A DNA stretch of 64,000 nucleotides from Brevundimonas halotolerans. Its GTDB lineage: Bacteria > Pseudomonadota > Alphaproteobacteria > Caulobacterales > Caulobacteraceae. Position numbers and translations under genes: made by a program. The stretch spans positions 1-64,000 of the forward strand of contig NZ_QTTA01000021.1 in the NCBI RefSeq assembly GCF_003730275.1, written 5' to 3'. Positions 58,363 through 64,000 of the stretch are shown piece by piece; the first letter of the stretch is position 1; each line of letters begins with the position of its first letter. A model generated the notes under the pieces. The model was not told the DNA's origin and did not search any database. It saw nothing but the letters and a program-made list of their open reading frames with translations.

Positions 58363-58595
58363 GGCTGATTCGCTCCGAACCTAATCTCAAACAGCGCTGA
58401 GACGTCAGTCCATAACGGAATAGTGCGCAGCTCGGCATCCTTCAAGTGGACTTTTCCAGCACGGAATGCGGCCCAATATCTTGCTGTTTTCAAAACGATT
58501 TTTTGGCGCATGATTTGGTCGTCGGCCTGAGGGACGACACCGAGATCGTCGCACTCAACAGCGGCATGGAGGTGTCGGAAACAAGGTCGATCCAT
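58347..58595 (-). CDS. Small island protein, unknown
   Basis: 82 aa with no recognised domain. AAAGGAG (58598-58604) precedes the ATG at 58595 closely (TAA spacer). Its stop overlaps the HTH gene's start. It is divergent from the helicase gene by only 22 bp, so the promoters overlap. An internal ATG at 58511 would give 54 aa but has no Shine-Dalgarno. Confidence 0.55.
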   Translation of the reverse strand: MDRPCFRHLHAAVECDDLGVVPQADDQIMRQKIVLKTARYWAAFRAGKVHLKDAELRTIPLWTDVSALFEIRFGANQPCESL

Positions 58596-58617
58596 TTACT
58601 CCTTTGAGGATCACACC

Positions 58618-60261
58618 ATGGGACTTCGACCCAAGCCCAGCCCGCCTCCGCCCAGTCTTCGGGTCCCACCGCCCCCGCCCTCGATGCCTGTGAAAGAGGT
58701 AGAGGGGGAAGCCCCTCTCGTCGCCGCAACGCTCCCCTCTCCCCCTTTGCAGACACCCATGGCCAGCAGCGCCCTCGCTGTCGTCGTCACGCATCCCGAA
58801 GCGATCTTCCCGGCAAAACTGATCGTCCAGATCACGCCCGGTGAAGAGCACCTCGCTGTGTTTGAGGCTGAACGCGTCTTGGCCGAAACGGGACTGTACT
58901 ACGTCTCAGGGGGCCAGCTGGCTCGGCTGGTCCCGACCGCAGGCTCGATGCAGTGCGAAGTCGTCAACTCGCAGACGCTGTACGTGGTCATGTCAGAGAT
59001 GATCGAGTGGCAGCGTCCGAACTCGAAGGGGGAGTGGGTCACGTGCAATCCGCCCCATCACCTCCTCAACACCTTGATCTACACTCAGGACCGCAAATAC
59101 CTGCAGACGCTCATGGGTATAGCCCATCAGCCCTATTTCGACGCCAACGAGCAGTTGGTCACGACGCCCGGTTTCAACTCAACGACCGGCATTTACGCCA
59201 GCTTCGGCGCCAACGAGTATGCGATTTCTGCACCTACGGAGGAGGATGCCCAGCTGAGCCTGATGGCGCTGAAAGCAGAACTGGCGGAGTTTGAGTTCGA
59301 AAAGGCGGAGGATCTGTCTGCGGCCCTGTGTGCGATGCTCACAGCCGCTATTCGTCCAGGCCTTCCTTTGGCGCCCGCATTCAACTTCAACGCCGCCTCG
59401 TCAGGCAGCGGAAAGAGCTTTCTGGCCGGCCTCGTCGTGCTCTTCGCCACGCCGTTGCATCCGTATGTTACCAGCTATCCCACGACCGCTACCGAAGCCA
59501 TCAAGGTGATTCTGGCCATGCTATTGGAGAAGCCGCCGGTCATCCTCTTCGACGATATGCAGACTGACTGGAAGCCTTTCGGTGCCATCAACAAGGCGCT
59601 CACCAGCCACACCACCACCGAGCGCCTCCTTGGCAAAAGCGGCACCGCGACAGCGCGGACGAACTCCCTATTCCTCGGAACGGGGAACAATACAGGCCCG
59701 ATCAAAGATATGCGTCGGCGCGTGGTGACCGCGCGGCTCGCCGCCAAATCCAGCCTGCGGACTTTCGAACGCAACCCCCAGAAGCAAATATCGAAACACC
59801 GCTCCGTCTATGTCGGCTTTGCTCTGACCATCATCCAGGCCTTCCTGCTCCACGGGAAGCGTGACGACACCCTCACATCGATCGGCTCATATGAGGACTG
59901 GTCGAGGTTCTGCCGCGAACCCCTCATCTGGCTGGGTGAGCCAGACCCGGCCTTAAGCCTGATCAATCAGGTCAAAGACAACACAGACGATGAAGCGTTG
60001 GCGGTGCTCCTGAAGCTGTGGCGTGACCTCTACCACGATGAGTCAATGACTGTCCGCGAACTCCTTTCTGAAGCCCCGAGAAAGCCGAAGCTTCAGGAAA
60101 TCATCGACGAGATCCTCGGCGTCGAACGCGGAGCCAGCCCCCCGCACCTGCTGGGGCAATATCTCAAGCGCCACCGTGGTGTCCGGGTGAACGGACTGCG
60201 CATTGAAGACGGGTACAGCTCCGAGCGTAAGGCTTGGCGCGTCCTGACGGACTACGAGTAG
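58618..60261 (+). CDS. D5-like primase-helicase (replication protein)
   Basis: 547 aa. A Pro-rich leader (~1-48), a region with GIAHQPYFDANEQLVTTPGF and TGIYASF (~167-196) seen in phage/island helicases, Walker A ASSGSGKSF (260-268) and Walker B VILFDDM (308-314). No TOPRIM or PrimPol motif is visible, so it may be the helicase half only. GAGG 8 nt before ATG. It could replicate the excised island. Confidence 0.72.
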   Translation: MGLRPKPSPPPPSLRVPPPPPSMPVKEVEGEAPLVAATLPSPPLQTPMASSALAVVVTHPEAIFPAKLIVQITPGEEHLAVFEAERVLAETGLYYVSGGQLARLVPTAGSMQCEVVNSQTLYVVMSEMIEWQRPNSKGEWVTCNPPHHLLNTLIYTQDRKYLQTLMGIAHQPYFDANEQLVTTPGFNSTTGIYASFGANEYAISAPTEEDAQLSLMALKAELAEFEFEKAEDLSAALCAMLTAAIRPGLPLAPAFNFNAASSGSGKSFLAGLVVLFATPLHPYVTSYPTTATEAIKVILAMLLEKPPVILFDDMQTDWKPFGAINKALTSHTTTERLLGKSGTATARTNSLFLGTGNNTGPIKDMRRRVVTARLAAKSSLRTFERNPQKQISKHRSVYVGFALTIIQAFLLHGKRDDTLTSIGSYEDWSRFCREPLIWLGEPDPALSLINQVKDNTDDEALAVLLKLWRDLYHDESMTVRELLSEAPRKPKLQEIIDEILGVERGASPPHLLGQYLKRHRGVRVNGLRIEDGYSSERKAWRVLTDYE

Positions 60262-60563
60262 CCAGCTTCCCTTCAGCCCAGCCAACTCGGGCCGGCGCAA
60301 AGTGGAAAAGAGGTAGTTCCCCTTTCCCCCTTTGATTGCGGCGCGGCGCTCGTCACCCACGCCCCAAACGCGGCCCCCTGAGGCCCGCTCCGGGCTCCCC
60401 ATGGCCCGACCCCATCCCCGCCCCCGACGCGTGGCCCCTGCGGCTCAGTCTGGGGCAACGCGGGCCTGACCCGCTCAACACCACCCCCACCCCAACCGGC
60501 TGCCCTTCTGGGCGGCCTGACGACACTCGCCCGTCGATCATCAAACACGCAAGGAAACTACAC
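60262..60563. other. 302-bp non-coding gap before the integrase
   Basis: No gene seen. It holds a GGAAAAGAGG...CCCCTTTCC inverted pair near 60301-60328 and a GC-rich stretch. The integrase promoter and possible Int/Xis sites should lie here, but I see no clear -10/-35. Confidence 0.4.
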
Positions 60564-61715
60564 ATGCCCAAGGCACACCTGACTCAGGCCTTCGTCGACA
60601 AGGCTGGTTGCGAAGTCGGCAAGAACAAGACCGACTACTACGACACCATTATCCCGGGTTTCATGCTGGAGCGCCGTTCCAGCGGCAAAGGCACCTACTC
60701 GTTACGCTACAATGATCTGAGCGGCCGTCAGAGGCAGCACAAGATCGGCGGCGTTGATGACGTCACATGCGCTGCGGCCAGGAAAAGGGCTCAGCAACTG
60801 AGATCGGAAGTGGTCATGGGCGGCGACCCCGGCGCAACGAAGGCGCTGGCGAAGTCCATACCCCTCTACGGCGAACTGGCCGCCAAGCACCTTGAGTCCT
60901 TTAGGGGTCGGAAGTCCTACGAGGATGTCGAAAGTGTCATGCGCGTGCATGTCCTTCCGAGGTGGGGAAAGACGCGCCTGACGGACATGAACAGCCGGTC
61001 TGTGGCCCAATGGCTGGACGAGAAACGATCGAAGGGCTTGGCACCGGCGACGGTGGAAAAAATGCGCGTGATCCTCGGTCGGTCATTCGTGCTGGGCGCT
61101 AGCTGGGACATCCCGGGCACTGAAAAGAACCCGGCCCGAAACATACCACGAGCGCCACTAAACAACGCCCGCGAACGGTTCCTGACGGGGGAAGAGGCAG
61201 TAAGGCTGAAGGAAGCGGTCGCGGCTTCCAACAACCCTCAGCTTCAGCACATTGTCGGGCTGCTCCTTCTTACAGGAGCCCGGCTGCGCGAGCTGCTCGA
61301 TGCTGAGTGGAAAAACGTGGATGTCGAACGTCGATCGTGGTTCATCCCCGACAGTAAGACCGGCAAGTCGCGCTACGTCCCGCTTTCAACGCCCGCCGTG
61401 GCGATCATTGAGGCGCTGCCGCGCTTCAAGGGCTGCCCATGGTTGGTGCCGAACCCGGACACCCGGAAGCCTTATGTCTCCGTAAAAGGAACGTGGGGGA
61501 CGGCGATAAAGGCCGCAAAACTGCCGGGCTTACGGCTGCATGATCTGCGGCACTCGGCGGCGTCTTTCATGGTGAACAGCGGTGTAGACCTGTTCGCCGT
61601 TGGCAAGGTGCTAGGCCACGCCAACTATCAGAGCACGCAAAGGTACGCTCACCTCGCCAACGACACCCTTCTGAAGGCGGTCGAGGCAGGAGCGGCCAAG
61701 CAGTCGGCCTTCTGA
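60564..61715 (+). CDS. Tyrosine recombinase (island integrase)
   Basis: 383 aa. Catalytic residues Arg240 (TGARLREL), Lys265, His326 and Arg329 (HDLRH), His352 (LGHANY) and Tyr361 (QRYAHL) are all present. N-terminal arm-binding region and core-binding helices. It integrates the island at tRNA-Thr. AAGGAA 7 nt before ATG. Strong terminator downstream. Confidence 0.95.
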   Translation: MPKAHLTQAFVDKAGCEVGKNKTDYYDTIIPGFMLERRSSGKGTYSLRYNDLSGRQRQHKIGGVDDVTCAAARKRAQQLRSEVVMGGDPGATKALAKSIPLYGELAAKHLESFRGRKSYEDVESVMRVHVLPRWGKTRLTDMNSRSVAQWLDEKRSKGLAPATVEKMRVILGRSFVLGASWDIPGTEKNPARNIPRAPLNNARERFLTGEEAVRLKEAVAASNNPQLQHIVGLLLLTGARLRELLDAEWKNVDVERRSWFIPDSKTGKSRYVPLSTPAVAIIEALPRFKGCPWLVPNPDTRKPYVSVKGTWGTAIKAAKLPGLRLHDLRHSAASFMVNSGVDLFAVGKVLGHANYQSTQRYAHLANDTLLKAVEAGAAKQSAF

Positions 61716-61727
61716 ACCCAAGCGCTT

Positions 61728-61776
61728 CACCCGCATCCTGGCATTACGTCGGGGTGCGGGTGGGCGCCTTTTTTTT
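61728..61776 (+). terminator. Integrase terminator
   Basis: CACCCGCATCC / GGGGTGCGGGTG stem (11 bp, one wobble) with a 12-nt loop, GGCGCC linker, then eight T (61769-61776). Confidence 0.85.
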
Positions 61777-61811
61777 GAGGCTAATCTGGCTGGTCAGAGA
61801 AGCCGGCCCTT

Positions 61812-63155
61812 TCAAGCTTCACCTTCGGCTTCCGGCAAGGGCATCGCTAGCTTTGACAGGCGATCCGCAGCCTCTCTCGCGACGCGCTGACCAGCAGACC
61901 AAGCGTAGAGGATTGACCAATCTTCCGCGAGATAGAACTCGCCGCCTAGCTTCTCAGCGCCATCGTCGACTAGCCTTGCCTTCATTGCGTCCTCACCTGC
62001 CCGAGCAACGTCGCCGCAGGGCCACGGGGCAGTTGCGTAAGGGTCATCAGGCTTGAAAACTTTCCACACATAACAGCCCTCAGGATACGCCCATTGAACT
62101 TGGTCGCGACGGGCAAGGGGACTCTTAGAGAATCCAACCTTGATGATCTTTCGATCGCCAATCTCAGCCGCCGATCGGCCGAGCCAGACCGACAGATCGC
62201 CTTCCAGCGTGAAGATGTAGAGGTGACGAGGCCCATCGGGTTCACCAACCCAGAAAGGACGGGTAGCCACCGGTCCGGCACGGCCGCTCGAAACGGAGCG
62301 TTCAAGGGTTGTGATCGAGGCGTCGATCTCACCAGATCGCCCATAGACGGGAACTTCGTAGACATCGAGGGCGAGAAGTGCGCCGGCTTCCTCCGACGGC
62401 ACAGCCACCCCGTCAGAGCCGATGTACTGAGGGTCCGCGCTGGCATAGGCGGACGGTAGTATTTCTTCGATCGGTCTCCAATCCTCGGGCACTACACGCC
62501 AAGCTCGAGTTGCCCTGACCGCGTAGGACCACTTGCCGCGTGAGTCGGGATCAGCTTCTTTCTTTGCCCATCGGTCACCGGCGATGAACGCCTGTGCAGG
62601 GCCTACCTCGTGCGAAACCTCGAGAATGCCGACGAGTTTGCCGCGCATCCCTTCAGGGCCCTTACCCTTGGTGACGTAGATGGCGACCAACACGCCTGGC
62701 CGGGTAGCCCTAAGGAAGTTGTTCCGCTTAGCCTCGCTTGCGAAGCCTATGCAGCCCCAATCAGCCGGATCGAACCCCCAAAACGAGGTCAGCCACACCT
62801 GCCGACCGTCGGGCAGTTCGTCTGGCCGTGACGCCAATTCTGGTATGACCGACCAATCGAAGCCAAAGACGCGTTCTTGCTCGGCTTGGACGTCGATATC
62901 TCCAAGCCTCGCGCGGATATGGGCCATGGCGTCCTCATCAGGTCGAGTCTTGCCCTTGGGAACTAGGATGAGGGTTAGGGGCGGCAGACCTCGGTCTGCC
63001 AACTCGTGGAGGATGACTTCGAGGTGACGTCCAAGGCCTCTCCCGGTCGGATGTCCCCACCCGACTTGGTCCGCGACCATTTGGTAGGTCACCCGGCTGC
63101 GCTGCATGGCCTTGGCTGCCAAATAGCGCGCGATTTGGGTTTCAATGACGTCCAT
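61812..63155 (-). CDS. Candidate modification-dependent nuclease: EVE-like plus GIY-YIG-like
   Basis: 447 aa. (1) N-terminus ~1-100: helical, VTYQMVADQVGWG...GRGLGRHL and GLPPLTLILVPKGK, a pattern I recall from N-termini of various restriction-type proteins. (2) ~118-235: WLTSFWGFDPADWGC...GVLVAIYVTKGK...GKLVGILEVSHE...YAVRATRAWRV, which looks like an EVE/PUA-type modified-base pocket (inference). (3) ~310-412: LYIFTLEGD, KIIKVGFSKSPLARRDQ, GEDAMKARL, GGEFYLAE, resembling T5orf172/MUG113 GIY-YIG nucleases, with Arg349/350, Glu388 and Glu406 as possible active-site residues. ATG 63155 chosen. It lies between the integrase terminator and attR on the opposite strand. Confidence 0.6.
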   Translation of the reverse strand: MDVIETQIARYLAAKAMQRSRVTYQMVADQVGWGHPTGRGLGRHLEVILHELADRGLPPLTLILVPKGKTRPDEDAMAHIRARLGDIDVQAEQERVFGFDWSVIPELASRPDELPDGRQVWLTSFWGFDPADWGCIGFASEAKRNNFLRATRPGVLVAIYVTKGKGPEGMRGKLVGILEVSHEVGPAQAFIAGDRWAKKEADPDSRGKWSYAVRATRAWRVVPEDWRPIEEILPSAYASADPQYIGSDGVAVPSEEAGALLALDVYEVPVYGRSGEIDASITTLERSVSSGRAGPVATRPFWVGEPDGPRHLYIFTLEGDLSVWLGRSAAEIGDRKIIKVGFSKSPLARRDQVQWAYPEGCYVWKVFKPDDPYATAPWPCGDVARAGEDAMKARLVDDGAEKLGGEFYLAEDWSILYAWSAGQRVAREAADRLSKLAMPLPEAEGEA

Positions 63156-63471
63156 GACACCCCGTCTCCCCTGCAATACTGTCTCTCTGACCTCTTCACA
63201 GAACCCCAGCCGCTCCACCACCCCGCGCAAGTCTTTTGCAGGTATGGCGCAGGTGGGATTTCGGCCTAGATCTGAGTTAGCGTTCGTTCGCTAGGAAGCG
63301 CGTGCACCACGCGGTCAGGCCAGATTGGGAAATGTATGGGTGGAGGCCCTCGGATGGGTTTAGATTGTCCGTCAAAGCCATGCCGAGCATAGATCTCTCG
63401 GGTTCCTTTCAGTCGTTTTCGTAATGCGGGGGTCAGGTGTTCGAGTCACCTAGGCGGCACCACCTTCTTCC
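63156..63471. other. 316-bp right end of the island, including attR
   Basis: No gene seen. It contains the promoter of the minus-strand nuclease gene, unrecognised, and the attR core at 63418-63464. Confidence 0.5.
63418..63464 (+). repeat. attR: 47-bp copy of tRNA-Thr 3' end
   Basis: Identical to 48067-48113. It lacks the tRNA 5' half, so it is not a functional tRNA. It marks the right boundary; chromosomal sequence resumes at 63465. Confidence 0.93.
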
Positions 63472-64000
63472 ATGACCCCATCTCCTCTTGTTCGTCATCT
63501 TCCGGCCCTTGCCGCCACCCTCGGCTTCGTGGGGTTGATCGCGCTTGGGGCCCGGGTCGATGTGGCGGTGCCGGGGTCGCCGGTGCCGCAGTCGCTGCAG
63601 ACGCTGGCTGTGCTGGCGGCCGGGCTGGCGCTGGGGCCGCGGTGGGGGCTGGTGGCAGGCCTTCTATATCTTGGGGCGGGGGCGCTGGGCCTGCCGGTGT
63701 TTGCGGGCGGGGCCTCGGGCCTGTCGGCGCTTTCCGGGCCGACCGTCGGCTATCTGGTCGGGTTTCCGCTGGCGGCGCTGCTGGTCGGGATCGGGAGCCG
63801 CACCCTGTCCCCCGGCCCCGTGTGGCGTACCATGCTGCTCGGCTTCGGCCTCGGGCTGGCCGGTCATCTGTTGATTTTGGCGCTTGGCTGGGCGGGTCTC
63901 AGCCTCAGGATTGGCGCATCCGAGGCCCTTTCGGCGGGCGTCACGCCCTTCCTGTGGGGCATGGCGGTCAAGTCGGCGGCGCTGGTGCTGAGCGCGTCGC
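63472..64000 (+). CDS. bioY: Biotin transporter BioY (partial)
   Basis: 176 codons to the window end. Membrane protein with BioY features: ALGARVDVAVPGSPVPQSLQTLAVL, GALGLPVFAGGASGL, and GPTVGYLVGFPLAALLVG. It is the S-component of an ECF biotin importer. The ATG at 63472 is 7 bp after attR, so the insertion may have separated it from its native promoter. Confidence 0.88.
   Translation, partial: MTPSPLVRHLPALAATLGFVGLIALGARVDVAVPGSPVPQSLQTLAVLAAGLALGPRWGLVAGLLYLGAGALGLPVFAGGASGLSALSGPTVGYLVGFPLAALLVGIGSRTLSPGPVWRTMLLGFGLGLAGHLLILALGWAGLSLRIGASEALSAGVTPFLWGMAVKSAALVLSAS

Larger units (their letters stand above)
48067..63464. mobile_element. Genomic island in tRNA-Thr (15,351-bp unit)
   Basis: Bounded by 47-bp direct repeats of the tRNA-Thr 3' end. 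Carries a tyrosine recombinase (60564-61715), a D5-like helicase, regulators, a type I restriction operon with prrC, and an EVE/GIY-YIG-like gene. The core genome resumes with hemD on the left and bioY on the right. No conjugation or capsid gene is seen, so it is probably a satellite-like integrative island, possibly mobilised by a helper. Coordinates include one full att copy at each end. Confidence 0.92.

Noticed and set aside
58039-58595. The 82-aa/LysR-HTH pair as a toxin-antitoxin module
   Set aside because: The layout is suggestive, but the 82-aa protein shows no toxin motif and LysR domains are not typical antitoxins. Kept only as a regulatory pair.

Overview
The window is high-GC chromosomal DNA from an alphaproteobacterium. 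I infer Caulobacteraceae, most likely Brevundimonas or a close relative. The basis is a CC0125/CC1285-type lipoprotein, a CIRCE-controlled groESL, a DUF1674/SdhAF4 gene, many short GTG/TTG-start genes and several secreted Tyr/Arg-rich or glycine-zipper proteins. No rRNA is present to fix the genus.

Layout. 1-110: tail of an IS5-type transposase. 0.1-4.7 kb: a four-gene minus-strand operon (ProX/YbaK-like editing domain, YbbN-type thioredoxin, LON-domain protein, Trm112-like protein), then a DUF6065 gene, a lipoprotein and a LysE exporter. 4.8-9.3 kb: a signalling cluster with one hybrid kinase (GAF-PAS-PAS-HisKA-HATPase-REC-HPt) followed by four receiver-only proteins. 9.4-11.7 kb: groES-groEL with terminator, CIRCE and a promoter candidate. 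11.7-36.2 kb: housekeeping and envelope genes (pgi, DsbD, purH, murJ-trpS-osmC, argG, htpX, sdhAF4, pyrF, marC, Rrf2-SDR). 36.4-48.0 kb: kup, rsmB, adenosine kinase, ATP-grasp enzyme, nth, creatininase, phasin, Rieske protein, gpsA, tsaD, hemC and hemD.

48.0-63.5 kb is a genomic island inserted in the 3' end of tRNA-Thr(CGT). A perfect 47-bp repeat of the tRNA 3' end lies at 48067-48113 and again at 63418-63464, so the inserted unit is 15,351 bp. It carries a tyrosine integrase, a D5-like replication helicase, small regulators, two tandemly duplicated unknown genes each preceded by a terminator-like hairpin, and two defence modules. One is a four-gene overlapping operon hsdR-hsdS-prrC-hsdM: a type I restriction system with an embedded PrrC anticodon nuclease that retains the R/E/H catalytic residues. 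The other, between the integrase and attR, is a 447-aa protein that looks like an EVE/PUA-like domain joined to a T5orf172/GIY-YIG-like nuclease, a candidate modification-dependent restriction enzyme. Beyond attR the chromosome resumes with bioY, cut by the window end.

Non-coding structure: two intergenic palindromes with arms made of 7-bp units (groES-groEL gap and marC-SDR gap), two related folded repeat elements with nonamer arrays at 28.3-28.8 kb, and several clear intrinsic terminators. No CRISPR array and no complete IS is visible.
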